From contig OY992538.1 of NCBI GenBank assembly GCA_963921195.1, positions 235,531,462-235,595,461 of the forward strand: DNA of 64,000 nt. Direction: 5' to 3'. Below, piece after piece: positions 35,822 to 48,594 of the stretch. A model generated the notes under the pieces. That model saw only the letters and a program-made list of their open reading frames with translations, had not been told where the DNA came from and did not search any database. Numbering within the stretch: position 1 is the stretch's first letter; each line of letters starts with the position of its first letter. Source of the stretch: Pegoplata infirma (Eukaryota; Arthropoda; Insecta; Diptera; Anthomyiidae). The position numbers were made by a program, and so were the translations under genes.

Positions 35822-35945
35822 AACAAGTAGAAAAGTTTAATTCGACTTGAACGAATCCATTAATATTTTTTATAATGCCCAAAAATTTAAAAAAAGAAAA
35901 AAACAAGTAGAAAAGTTAAATTTGACTTGACCGAATCCATGTTAT
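35822..35945 (-). mobile_element. Two reversed mini-me 3' ends
   Basis: 'aacaagtagaaaagtttaat' with 'tcgacttgaacgaatccat' near 35822, and the same again near 35902. These are reverse complements of the family-1 3' terminus (hairpin, then 'acttgtt'). No bodies attached. Confidence 0.55.
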
Positions 35946-36050
35946 AGTAAATTTTCTAATGTGAAAAAAATTAACAATTTTGATTAGAAATATTTTATTT
36001 TGAGTAAAAAACTTTTTTCAAAAAATTTTCGTCAATTTTTTTTTTCGAGT

Positions 36051-37131
36051 GTGCAATAGGGTGGAGTAATTTTTGGAGTAAAAGAAAACAAAAAAAAAAA
36101 TACCCTAAAATAACTTTTCCAGTAATATTCGAAAATAATAATTTTTGCAAAAAAAAAAATAAAAAAAAACTGTTCATGTTGTTCGGAACTTTCCGATTTT
36201 CAAGTAAAAAAAGGAACCCAAAGTCATTTCACTACAGGTCCAATATTTTTTATTCCCTACAGTATGAGGGTATACTTACTTTGTCATACCGTTTGTAACG
36301 CATCGAAATATCGGTCGGGGACCCCATAAAGTATACATATTATTGATCCATGATCCATTATAAGACATTCTGTGAATGTCCGTCTGTCTGTCCGTCCGTC
36401 CGTCTGTCCGTCAGTCTGTAGATAACACAATGCAGTCCAAAATAAAACAGCTAGACTCCTGAAGTTTGGCACAAATATGTCTTATATTCATAGGCAGGTT
36501 AAGTTCGAGAACGGGCAAAATCGGGCCAGGGGAAAAAAGTTCCCCCTTGAAGAACTGAGCATACCTCTGAAAAAATGTTTTTTTGTAAAATAAATGAATC
36601 ATTTGGTGTATTTATCTCGATGGGAAGGTGCTTTCAAAGTCCCCCACTGACCTACATCACCCCCACCCCAAATGCCCACACCCCAAATACTCCCCCAAAA
36701 AAACCGCCCCTGACAATTTTTTTTTAATTTTTTTACATTTTGGAGGGTATAAAAAATTTGGCACAGCCGATTTTAACACTCTCACTTGTTTGTGTTAAAA
36801 TTGACCCTAAAGGGCAACTTTTCCGACCACGAAGATTTTGAAATTCAAACAAAGGAAAGCTCTTCCACCCTATTGTGCACCTATGGTGGAGCAAGTTGTA
36901 CACTATGGTAGAACAAATTTTGCGTTTTTCGAATTTCAAAAACGTCGGGTTCGGAAAAGTTGGCTTTTGGGGTCAATATTAACTTAAAAAAATATTGGAC
37001 CCGTAGGGTAATGGGGTCCTTTTTTGACTTGAAAATCGGAAAGTTCCGAACAAAGTGAAAAATAAAAAAAAAAATTTTAGCCAAAAATATTAGGTTAAAT
37101 TACAGGAAAAGGGTTTTAAGGGTACAATTTT
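36051..37131. mobile_element. Foldback element interrupted by a mini-me
   Basis: 'gttcggaactttccgatttt' (36179) pairs with 'aaaatcggaaagttccgaac' (37032). 'ggtccaatattttt' (36237) pairs with 'aaatattggacc' (36990). 'gggcaacttttccgaccacg' (36812) pairs with the 36940-36965 stretch. The fold centre is about 36880, where 'ccaccctattgtgcac' matches the inverse of the left end 'gtgcaatagggtgg'. Arms are about 250-300 bp once the mini-me at 36249-36790 is removed. No ORF. Confidence 0.6.
36249..36790 (+). mobile_element. mini-me-like element, family 2, ends fixed by the host repeat
   Basis: Starts 'ttattccctacagtatgagg', has 'cataccgtttgtaacgcatc', a (GTCY)n run at 36378-36417, 'cacaatgcagtccaaaataa', and ends 'tggagggtataaaaaatttg' then 'cttgttt'. 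The uninterrupted arm of the foldback shows that the element entered a short T-rich stretch, as Helentrons do. Non-coding. Confidence 0.7.
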
Positions 37132-37289
37132 TTTTTGTCTGTTAAATAATTTTTTTGGTTTCTCTTTTCTTTTGCTCAAATAATTGTTTTAAATTTTTTT
37201 TTGAGAGTAAAATTTTTTCAAGTGAAGTTTTTTATTTAGTGTAAAAATGTTTTTGAGTGACAATGTTTTTAAGACTTCTTTAACGGGTT

Positions 37290-37830
37290 TTTCAACACGA
37301 GAATTTAGCTTTAGAAAAGCTCAATTAAACTTCTCAAAAGCTTATATAAATACAGAAAAACCCAATTACAACTCAGAGTAGCAGAACTCAATTGAAATTC
37401 ATGGAAGTCAAATTAAAATTCAAAAGAGCCCAATAAATATTCAGAAAAGCAAAGAGTTCAATTGTAATTCAGAAAAGCGCAATTGAATTTGGAAAAGCAC
37501 TAGCTCAGATAAGCACAACTTAAATTTAGAAAAGCTTTATTAAAAAAAAGTAAGTGTGAATTTCAGGTTGAACCAAATTTTTTATACCAACCAACATGTA
37601 AACAAATTTTCAGAAGGGCTGTTTTCTTGGGGGATCGCCATTCGATTTTGCACAAACTTACAAAATGTCAAATAAAATTCAGGAAAGTCCTATAGTCCTA
37701 TAACCAAGAAAAATGCAGACAAGCTTTATAAATGTTCAGAAAAGCAATTATCCCATTTTAAATTAAGAAAATCGAAATAGAAATTGCAAGAGCACAAACT
37801 CAGAAAAGCTTTATTTTAAACAAGTGAGAG
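37290..37830 (+). repeat. Degenerate 'cagaaaagc..caattgaaatt' minisatellite
   Basis: Irregular units of about 25-35 bp such as 'attcagaaaagcgcaattga' and 'agaaaagctcaattaaac'. Interrupted by a reversed mini-me 3' end near 37550-37640. A few more units ('cagaaaagttatattgaaat') lie at about 44160-44215, on the far side of the AATG array, so the array probably grew inside this repeat. Confidence 0.5.
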
Positions 37831-38340
37831 TGTTAAGTTTGCCTGTGCCAAATCTTTTATACCAATGGTTCCCAACCTTTTTTTGCCACGCCCCACTTTT
37901 AAGTTAAAAAAATAGCCTTGTCCCCCTAAACTTAAGAAAAATTTGTTAATTTTTCTAATTTTTGTTTTTAATGAAAAATTACTACTGGTTTCGCAAAGTA
38001 AGAATTAAAACTAAGTTTTAAGCAAAAATTTTAAGCAATTAACAAATTTTTGTAGTTAATTTTCGTAAAAAAAATAGTTTTTGTAGTTAATTTGACTAAA
38101 AAAATCTTGCTCGTTGCCCCCCTGGAACCTTCAAATTGCCCCCCAGTGGGGCGAGAATCAAAGGTTGGGAACCATTGTTTTATACCTACCAATATGCAAA
38201 AAAATTCAGAAGATATATATTTCTTGATTCGTTAAAAATGCAATTTTGTCACTATTTTATCTACGCCCACAAAAGGGGCGGGCCGAAAAAGATTGATTTT
38301 CTAATCCCCTGGTTCTTTGAACTTTTTCTAGGATTAAAAT
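37826..38340 (-). mobile_element. mini-me-like element, family 2, reversed, split by a hAT MITE
   Basis: Left side 'aacaagtgagagtgttaagt' then 'gcctgtgccaaatctttta' is the reverse of the family-2 3' end. After the insertion at 37863-38177 come 'ctaccaatatgc' and 'gcccacaaaaggggcgggcc', which match the body of the 10338 copy in reverse. Its 5' part is missing, just before the AATG array. Confidence 0.55.
37863..38177. mobile_element. 315-bp hAT-type MITE, perfect 8-bp TSD
   Basis: Termini 'CAATGGTTCCCAACC' and 'GGTTGGGAACCATTG' are exact inverses. Flanking 'ttttatac' (37855-37862, 38178-38185) is an exact 8-bp duplication. CAATG fits the (C/T)A(A/G)NG hAT start, and 'GGTTCCCAACC' is a common hAT-family terminus. 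Interior non-coding. Confidence 0.85.
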
Positions 38341-38369
38341 GGGTGAATCGTTTAACATAAATAAAAGAA

Positions 38370-41300
38370 GAATGAATAAATGAATGAATGAATGAATGAA
38401 TGAATGAATGAATGAATGAATGAATGAATGAATGAATGAATGAATGAATGAATGAATGAATGAATGAATGAATGAATGAATGAATGAATGAATGAATGAA
38501 TGAATGAATGAATGAATGAATGAATGAATGAATGAATGAATGAATGAATGAATGAATGAATGAATGAATGAATGAATGAATGAATGAATGAATGAATGAA
38601 TGAATGAATGAATGAATGAATGAATGAATGAATGAATGAATGAATGAATGAATGAATGAATGAATGAATGAATGAATGAATGAATGAATGAATGAATGAA
38701 TGAATGAATGAATGAATGAATGAATGAATGAATGAATGAATGAATGAATGAATGAATGAATGAATGAATGAATGAATGAATGAATGAATGAATGAATGAA
38801 TGAATGAATGAATGAATGAATGAATGAATGAATGAATGAATGAATGAATGAATGAATGAATGAATGAATGAATGAATGAATGAATGAATGAATGAATGAA
38901 TGAATGAATGAATGAATGAATGAATGAATGAATGAATGAATGAATGAATGAATGAATGAATGAATGAATGAATGAATGAATGAATGAATGAATGAATGAA
39001 TGAATGAATGAATGAATGAATGAATGAATGAATGAATGAATGAATGAATGAATGAATGAATGAATGAATGAATGAATGAATGAATGAATGAATGAATGAA
39101 TGAATGAATGAATGAATGAATGAATGAATGAATGAATGAATGAATGAATGAATGAATGAATGAATGAATGAATGAATGAATGAATGAATGAATGAATGAA
39201 TGAATGAATGAATGAATGAATGAATGAATGAATGAATGAATGAATGAATGAATGAATGAATGAATGAATGAATGAATGAATGAATGAATGAATGAATGAA
39301 TGAATGAATGAATGAATGAATGAATGAATGAATGAATGAATGAATGAATGAATGAATGAATGAATGAATGAATGAATGAATGAATGAATGAATGAATGAA
39401 TGAATGAATGAATGAATGAATGAATGAATGAATGAATGAATGAATGAATGAATGAATGAATGAATGAATGAATGAATGAATGAATGAATGAATGAATGAA
39501 TGAATGAATGAATGAATGAATGAATGAATGAATGAATGAATGAATGAATGAATGAATGAATGAATGAATGAATGAATGAATGAATGAATGAATGAATGAA
39601 TGAATGAATGAATGAATGAATGAATGAATGAATGAATGAATGAATGAATGAATGAATGAATGAATGAATGAATGAATGAATGAATGAATGAATGAATGAA
39701 TGAATGAATGAATGAATGAATGAATGAATGAATGAATGAATGAATGAATGAATGAATGAATGAATGAATGAATGAATGAATGAATGAATGAATGAATGAA
39801 TGAATGAATGAATGAATGAATGAATGAATGAATGAATGAATGAATGAATGAATGAATGAATGAATGAATGAATGAATGAATGAATGAATGAATGAATGAA
39901 TGAATGAATGAATGAATGAATGAATGAATGAATGAATGAATGAATGAATGAATGAATGAATGAATGAATGAATGAATGAATGAATGAATGAATGAATGAA
40001 TGAATGAATGAATGAATGAATGAATGAATGAATGAATGAATGAATGAATGAATGAATGAATGAATGAATGAATGAATGAATGAATGAATGAATGAATGAA
40101 TGAATGAATGAATGAATGAATGAATGAATGAATGAATGAATGAATGAATGAATGAATGAATGAATGAATGAATGAATGAATGAATGAATGAATGAATGAA
40201 TGAATGAATGAATGAATGAATGAATGAATGAATGAATGAATGAATGAATGAATGAATGAATGAATGAATGAATGAATGAATGAATGAATGAATGAATGAA
40301 TGAATGAATGAATGAATGAATGAATGAATGAATGAATGAATGAATGAATGAATGAATGAATGAATGAATGAATGAATGAATGAATGAATGAATGAATGAA
40401 TGAATGAATGAATGAATGAATGAATGAATGAATGAATGAATGAATGAATGAATGAATGAATGAATGAATGAATGAATGAATGAATGAATGAATGAATGAA
40501 TGAATGAATGAATGAATGAATGAATGAATGAATGAATGAATGAATGAATGAATGAATGAATGAATGAATGAATGAATGAATGAATGAATGAATGAATGAA
40601 TGAATGAATGAATGAATGAATGAATGAATGAATGAATGAATGAATGAATGAATGAATGAATGAATGAATGAATGAATGAATGAATGAATGAATGAATGAA
40701 TGAATGAATGAATGAATGAATGAATGAATGAATGAATGAATGAATGAATGAATGAATGAATGAATGAATGAATGAATGAATGAATGAATGAATGAATGAA
40801 TGAATGAATGAATGAATGAATGAATGAATGAATGAATGAATGAATGAATGAATGAATGAATGAATGAATGAATGAATGAATGAATGAATGAATGAATGAA
40901 TGAATGAATGAATGAATGAATGAATGAATGAATGAATGAATGAATGAATGAATGAATGAATGAATGAATGAATGAATGAATGAATGAATGAATGAATGAA
41001 TGAATGAATGAATGAATGAATGAATGAATGAATGAATGAATGAATGAATGAATGAATGAATGAATGAATGAATGAATGAATGAATGAATGAATGAATGAA
41101 TGAATGAATGAATGAATGAATGAATGAATGAATGAATGAATGAATGAATGAATGAATGAATGAATGAATGAATGAATGAATGAATGAATGAATGAATGAA
41201 TGAATGAATGAATGAATGAATGAATGAATGAATGAATGAATGAATGAATGAATGAATGAATGAATGAATGAATGAATGAATGAATGAATGAATGAATGAA

Positions 41301-44104
41301 TGAATGAATGAATGAATGAATGAATGAATGAATGAATGAATGAATGAATGAATGAATGAATGAATGAATGAATGAATGAATGAATGAATGAATGAATGAA
41401 TGAATGAATGAATGAATGAATGAATGAATGAATGAATGAATGAATGAATGAATGAATGAATGAATGAATGAATGAATGAATGAATGAATGAATGAATGAA
41501 TGAATGAATGAATGAATGAATGAATGAATGAATGAATGAATGAATGAATGAATGAATGAATGAATGAATGAATGAATGAATGAATGAATGAATGAATGAA
41601 TGAATGAATGAATGAATGAATGAATGAATGAATGAATGAATGAATGAATGAATGAATGAATGAATGAATGAATGAATGAATGAATGAATGAATGAATGAA
41701 TGAATGAATGAATGAATGAATGAATGAATGAATGAATGAATGAATGAATGAATGAATGAATGAATGAATGAATGAATGAATGAATGAATGAATGAATGAA
41801 TGAATGAATGAATGAATGAATGAATGAATGAATGAATGAATGAATGAATGAATGAATGAATGAATGAATGAATGAATGAATGAATGAATGAATGAATGAA
41901 TGAATGAATGAATGAATGAATGAATGAATGAATGAATGAATGAATGAATGAATGAATGAATGAATGAATGAATGAATGAATGAATGAATGAATGAATGAA
42001 TGAATGAATGAATGAATGAATGAATGAATGAATGAATGAATGAATGAATGAATGAATGAATGAATGAATGAATGAATGAATGAATGAATGAATGAATGAA
42101 TGAATGAATGAATGAATGAATGAATGAATGAATGAATGAATGAATGAATGAATGAATGAATGAATGAATGAATGAATGAATGAATGAATGAATGAATGAA
42201 TGAATGAATGAATGAATGAATGAATGAATGAATGAATGAATGAATGAATGAATGAATGAATGAATGAATGAATGAATGAATGAATGAATGAATGAATGAA
42301 TGAATGAATGAATGAATGAATGAATGAATGAATGAATGAATGAATGAATGAATGAATGAATGAATGAATGAATGAATGAATGAATGAATGAATGAATGAA
42401 TGAATGAATGAATGAATGAATGAATGAATGAATGAATGAATGAATGAATGAATGAATGAATGAATGAATGAATGAATGAATGAATGAATGAATGAATGAA
42501 TGAATGAATGAATGAATGAATGAATGAATGAATGAATGAATGAATGAATGAATGAATGAATGAATGAATGAATGAATGAATGAATGAATGAATGAATGAA
42601 TGAATGAATGAATGAATGAATGAATGAATGAATGAATGAATGAATGAATGAATGAATGAATGAATGAATGAATGAATGAATGAATGAATGAATGAATGAA
42701 TGAATGAATGAATGAATGAATGAATGAATGAATGAATGAATGAATGAATGAATGAATGAATGAATGAATGAATGAATGAATGAATGAATGAATGAATGAA
42801 TGAATGAATGAATGAATGAATGAATGAATGAATGAATGAATGAATGAATGAATGAATGAATGAATGAATGAATGAATGAATGAATGAATGAATGAATGAA
42901 TGAATGAATGAATGAATGAATGAATGAATGAATGAATGAATGAATGAATGAATGAATGAATGAATGAATGAATGAATGAATGAATGAATGAATGAATGAA
43001 TGAATGAATGAATGAATGAATGAATGAATGAATGAATGAATGAATGAATGAATGAATGAATGAATGAATGAATGAATGAATGAATGAATGAATGAATGAA
43101 TGAATGAATGAATGAATGAATGAATGAATGAATGAATGAATGAATGAATGAATGAATGAATGAATGAATGAATGAATGAATGAATGAATGAATGAATGAA
43201 TGAATGAATGAATGAATGAATGAATGAATGAATGAATGAATGAATGAATGAATGAATGAATGAATGAATGAATGAATGAATGAATGAATGAATGAATGAA
43301 TGAATGAATGAATGAATGAATGAATGAATGAATGAATGAATGAATGAATGAATGAATGAATGAATGAATGAATGAATGAATGAATGAATGAATGAATGAA
43401 TGAATGAATGAATGAATGAATGAATGAATGAATGAATGAATGAATGAATGAATGAATGAATGAATGAATGAATGAATGAATGAATGAATGAATGAATGAA
43501 TGAATGAATGAATGAATGAATGAATGAATGAATGAATGAATGAATGAATGAATGAATGAATGAATGAATGAATGAATGAATGAATGAATGAATGAATGAA
43601 TGAATGAATGAATGAATGAATGAATGAATGAATGAATGAATGAATGAATGAATGAATGAATGAATGAATGAATGAATGAATGAATGAATGAATGAATGAA
43701 TGAATGAATGAATGAATGAATGAATGAATGAATGAATGAATGAATGAATGAATGAATGAATGAATGAATGAATGAATGAATGAATGAATGAATGAATGAA
43801 TGAATGAATGAATGAATGAATGAATGAATGAATGAATGAATGAATGAATGAATGAATGAATGAATGAATGAATGAATGAATGAATGAATGAATGAATGAA
43901 TGAATGAATGAATGAATGAATGAATGAATGAATGAATGAATGAGTGAATGAATGAATGAATGAATGAATGAATGAATGAATGAATGAATGAATGAATGAA
44001 TGAATGAATGAATGAATGAATGAATGAATGAATGAATGAATGAATGAATTAATGAATGAATGAATGAATGAATGAATGAATGAATGAATGAATGAATGAA
44101 TGAA
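38370..44104 (+). repeat. (AATG)n microsatellite, ~5.7 kb
   Basis: About 1430 tandem copies of AATG with phase never lost. Only three single-base variants were found, all near the edges: A for G at 38378, G for A at 43944, T for G at 44050. The interior of about 5.56 kb is perfect. Because 4 and 3 share no factor, the minus strand (CATT)n has no stop codon and gives apparent ORFs of nearly 2000 codons repeating Ser-Phe-Ile-His; these are not genes. The plus strand has a stop every 12 bases in every frame. Expansion versus assembly inflation cannot be judged here. Confidence 0.95.
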
Positions 44105-45630
44105 AAGAGAAAGCACATGCAAACAGCTTAATTGACGTTAATGAAAGCACAGATGTAAAACAGAAAAGTTATATTGAAATTCAGGTAAGCCAAGTCAGAA
44201 AATTTAAGTTTGAAAATCTTAATTAAAAAATCCAAAGCTTATTTATTTTTTATAATAATGTTTATAATAATAACCATCAAAAAAAAATTTAGAAAAATTT
44301 TTCGAATATAAGTAATTTTGTTTAGTCTTAAAACCAACCTAAACAAATTCACTTAATATTTTTGGATTTAATAAATCCATATTCCTAAATTTTGTCCTAA
44401 TTGTGTTATTGCAACAAAAAAACACTCTTTTGTTTATACTCTTCTAAGTTTATAAGATTAATTAATAGAATTTATTTTAGTTTACAGTGAAAACACAAAA
44501 CTTTAATTGCTTTAGACACATTTCTTGGTTGTAAAAAAAATATATAAAAAAATATATATTTTTGTAAACTGACAATTTTATTGTTTTTGATGGATTCGTG
44601 TTCTATCTGTCCATTCCTTTCGTATTTCTCTATAAACTTTAACAAACATTTAACAAAGAAAATTTATTAACTGGGTCAAAAGCCACTAAAGTTTCATTTA
44701 TCATTTTGTAAAAAGGAAAAAAATATAAAAAAATAACAAAAAAAATATAATAAAAATGAAAAAGAAACCATTGGCTTTAGCACCAGTAAATCATCAAATG
44801 TAAAACAGTAACAAATTGTAGGACTCAAGTAGAATCCAGCAATGAAATATAAAAACCAGAGCAAAAAAAAACATTTTTACATGAATGAAAAAAAAAATTG
44901 TTGAAAAACAAAGTTATAAAAGAAAGAAAATAAAAAAATTGTATATGTGTAGAGGAAAAACTATAGTAGATAAAATATTTTCAAAGAACACAAGACGAAT
45001 GACAATAAACTGCATGCAATTTATTTGATGTAAAAACGCCAACTACATACATAACTACATATACTACATAAACATGCAACTATAACACATTTGAAACTTT
45101 CAAAACGGGTTTTAGAGTATTCGATTCAACAACACAATTTTTCAATACAATTAAATTGTTTTTTAAGATGACAAAATTTTAATTGAAAATGAGCCAACAA
45201 TACAAAAAATTTTTTTAGAGCAAAATATACTAACTTTTATTTAAAACTTTGTTAAAAATTCTCATAGTCTAAAACATCCTTCAAACTTATTTTGTATTCC
45301 TCATATGGTATCACATCGTATAACATCACATATTCCAATTCCATTGTATATTACACATCAAATCAAGTAAAATGTCTTAAACATGTTTATGGTAGAAAAT
45401 CATTAGAAAAATTAAAATATAAACATAAGAAAAATTCTTATTACTGTTAAAAACTTTTATATGGTTTTTAAGATGTTTAAAGTTTTATTTAAGTACCCAA
45501 TAAACAAAACGATAACTTTATGATTAGAGCGACAATTTCGAAACATCATTTGTAATATCATTTCGAATATTTAAATTTCAATCAATAAATTTGCATAAAA
45601 ACGGCATCGATTTGTTTTAAGGGAAAAAAA
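44105..45630. other. AT-rich sequence, no gene recognised
   Basis: Begins with a few 'cagaaaag' minisatellite units, then featureless AT-rich DNA. Confidence 0.45.
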
Positions 45631-45763
45631 TAATGTTAGTTGGTCTTACGTTTCACTCTCTTGGAGCTAGCGTGGGAGCGATAGGGAGCTGATTTCATTA
45701 AAAAAAACTGAAAAAATAAAATTATGGTGACTTGCTTAACAGTTGAAGATAGAGTGTAGGTAT

Positions 45764-46255
45764 TAGAGATGGGCGCGTGAGTGATTTTTGACTCACACTC
45801 ACTCACGCTCACGTCAGGAATTTTCGAATCACGCACACTCACTCACAAGCATATTTTTTCTACTCACACTCACTCACAATCACGTGAGTAAATTTAATAC
45901 AACTCACACTCACGTGCACTCACGCAAGCTTCACTCACACTCACGTTGACTCACACTCACGAAGCTCTTTTTTATACAAAAAAAAAAAAATTTCAATGAC
46001 GAAAATTTCAAAAATCTTTCAAAATTTTCAGCAAAATTTAAAGTTCTGCCAAATTTTACATTTTTTTTTTTTGCTTTTTTCGGAACAAAAACTTAAGTTA
46101 AGCCAAATTTTAAAATTTTTTTGTTGCTTTTTTTGGTCCGAAAGGAAATATAAAGAGAAAATAAATCACGCAAACACACAATCACGTGAGTAAAATTGAA
46201 TTCAGTCACAATCACGCGTGAATCACGCTCTAATCTGCTCTTGTGCCCATCTCTA
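45764..46255. mobile_element. hAT-like MITE rich in ACTCAC repeats
   Basis: Termini 'TAGAGATGGGC' and 'GCCCATCTCTA' are exact inverses and fit the hAT start rule. The interior is dominated by degenerate 'actcacactcactcac' and 'cacgtgagt' units (45795-45965, 46170-46225), a local composition unlike the surroundings. An 8-bp duplication is not visible; comparison with the neighbouring satellite unit ('aggtatattctaag') suggests only 1-2 duplicated bases, so the right edge may be altered. Confidence 0.6.
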
Positions 46256-47269
46256 TATTCTAAATATATGTTGGGCTTGAAAAAATATTGGGGGTCGGTT
46301 ACACTTTTGAAATCTCTAGGGGCAATCTTGGGGCAGTTTAAGCGGTAGAAGCAGATTTTATAAAAATGACATTTTGTATGAGATTCAGTATAAGTATTTT
46401 CCGAAAAATGTTAGTGGGTAAAAATTAATGGGGGTCGGTTTAGCTTTGTATTTGTCTAAGAGGCACCATGGGAGCGGAGCAGAGTTCTTAATAAAAATTT
46501 ATAAAAAATTAAAAAAAAAATATGGGGACCACTTAATGGTTAAAGATATATGCTAGGTATATTCTAAGAATATGTTAGAATTAAAAAATATTAGGGGTCG
46601 ATTACACATTTGACATCTCTAGGGGCACCCTTGGGGCATTTAGAGCGGTAGGAGCAGATTTAAAAAAAATTGTATTTTGTATGGGAGCCCAATTATTGAG
46701 ATTCAGTATATGTATGTTCCGAAAAAATGTTAGTGGGTAAAAATTAATGGGGGTCGGTCTAGATTTGAATTTGTCTAAGAGGCAAAATGGAGCGGTAGCA
46801 GATTTCTTAATACAAATTAAAAAAAAATTAAAAAAATAATTCTTGGAACCACCTTAAGGGTTTAAGATAGAGGACAGGTATATTCTAAGAAAATGTTGGA
46901 ATTCAAAAAATATTTGTGGTTGGTCATATATTTTAAATCTCTAGGGGCACAATTGTTATCGATTGTTATCGATTGGAGATTCTGCATAAGTATGCTCCGA
47001 AAAAATGTTGGAGGGTAAAAATTAATGGGGTCGGTCTTACTTTTCACCACTCTAAGAGGCACCATGAAGAGATAGGAGGTGATTTCAAAAAACAAATTTA
47101 TAAAAAAAATAAATTGTATGAAAATCACCTTAAGCTAAGTACTCTGTTTTTTACGATAAAAATTTTACTTGAACTTAAAACGCCTCAAATCGCAATAAAG
47201 CAATTAAAAATCAACAACTTTTGACAATTATAAGAATAAAACGATCATAATCGTTGCCAAAATTTATTT

Positions 47270-47816
47270 TTATACCCTCCACTTAGTGATAGAGGATATA
47301 TATAAGTTTGTCATTCCGTTTGTAACTCATCGAAATATCGGTCTGGGACCCCATAAAGTATATATATTCATGATGCCCGATCGATTTTAAGACATTCTAG
47401 CGATGTCCGTCTGTCCGTCTGTCTTTCTGTGGAAAATGCTATCATGGAAAAAATATTGCACAGAGATTTCAGTGGTTAAAAAGTTATAAACGAAAATGTA
47501 AGCACACCTCAAAAATTTCAGTACATTCAACATAACCTAAAAATACAAAATGCTTTAATTCGGCTTCTGGTTGACATATGTGAACATAATTGAACACCAA
47601 ATGGTATTTAAACAAGTACGAACATATTTTTTTACAAAAAAAGAAAAAAATCGCGGATTTTTTTTACCAAAATTTTTTGTCGCGGAAATTTTTTTTTCAA
47701 AATTTTTTTTTTTCAGTAGTAATTTCCTTTTAAATACAGTTTTTTGCAATAATCTTTTTGAAATTGTGGAGGGTATCACAACATTCGGCAAGGCCGAATT
47801 TAACTTTTTTACTTGT
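47270..47816 (+). mobile_element. mini-me-like element, family 1, near-complete copy
   Basis: Starts 'ttataccctccacttagtga', has 'catcgaaatatcggtctggg', the (GTCY)n run at 47406-47428, 'gtaagcacacctcaaaaatt', and ends 'gtggagggtatcacaacatt', hairpin 'cggcaaggccg', 'acttgttttt'. It is the best uninterrupted reference copy in the window. Lies inside the ~300-bp satellite. Confidence 0.7.
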
Positions 47817-48169
47817 TTTTTATATGGAGTTTGACAGATTTTTCCCCGTGAGTACTACGCTTTAAGAGTTAAAGCTAGACCGAGTGTATATTTTAAGAAA
47901 ATGTTGGAGTTCAAAAAATATTGGGGGTTGTTGACACATTTGACATCTCTAGTGAAACCTTTGAGGGTGTAAGAGCAGTAGTAACAAATTTTTATATAAA
48001 AGTTATCTCGTCTTTTTTAAATAAAAAACATTGAAAACGGGACATATCACAAAAATACCTATCACGTGACAGATTATAATTTTACTTATCGCTAAACTGG
48101 CCCAAAAAAATTTATCCCGCGACCAGAGACAATAGGACGAAACCATATTTTTCTAATTTTTAACAAGTC

Positions 48170-48480
48170 TCGAACAAAATTTAAAAATTTTCTAAGTACC
48201 AGACACTTTTTCCCCCGCTTTGTTGTAAAAATTTCATAAAAAATGATTTAAGAAAAAAAAAAAATTCATAAATATTATAGTTCCAAATTTTTTTTTGAAA
48301 TTTTCGAAGTCCCGGACATTTTTTTTTTTACAATTTTCTTGCGTTTTGGAATAACAAATATTTTTAAGAAGAAAAAAATTCTAAGTTTCAAAATTTTCTA
48401 AGTCCCGTTCAAAAAAATGTTTGGCAATTTTTTTGGCGTTTTGGAGTAAAAAATTCATACAAACGCTATATAAAAAAAAA
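48170..48480 (+). repeat. ~110-bp 'aagtcccgg' repeat, about three units
   Basis: Units read 'ttctaagtcccggac', a T-rich stretch, 'gcgttttggagtaaaaaatt', 'cataaaaaatgatttaag'. Further units are at 25260-25380 and 55690-56030. Confidence 0.55.
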
Positions 48481-48594
48481 ATATTTAAATAATATTAAAA
48501 TTGTATAATTAAGTAAAAAAGGCGTACTTTAATTATTTGGCAACATATTTCGCGAGGCGGAAGGTGTCCCTAAAGGATACCATCCACCCTAGTG

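Larger units (their letters stand above)
45635..48000 (+). repeat. Satellite with ~300-bp dimeric period
   Basis: Two related half-units alternate. Half A carries 'attgggggtcggttacac' and 'aaatctctaggggca' (near 46285, 46585, 46908). Half B carries 'attaatgggggtcggt' and 'tgtctaagaggcacca' (near 46425, 46745, 47020). The A-to-A distance is about 300-320 bp, so the dimer is the unit of amplification. Interrupted by the hAT-like MITE (45764-46255) and by a mini-me (47270-47816), after which half A resumes at 47880-47990. Confidence 0.75.

Noticed and set aside
38257..44122. Two overlapping ~1950-codon minus-strand ORFs of Ser-Phe-Ile-His repeats
   Set aside because: They are the automatic translation of (CATT)n, which has no stop codon in any frame. 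Flanking residues come from unrelated sequence. No start context, domain or splice structure supports a gene.
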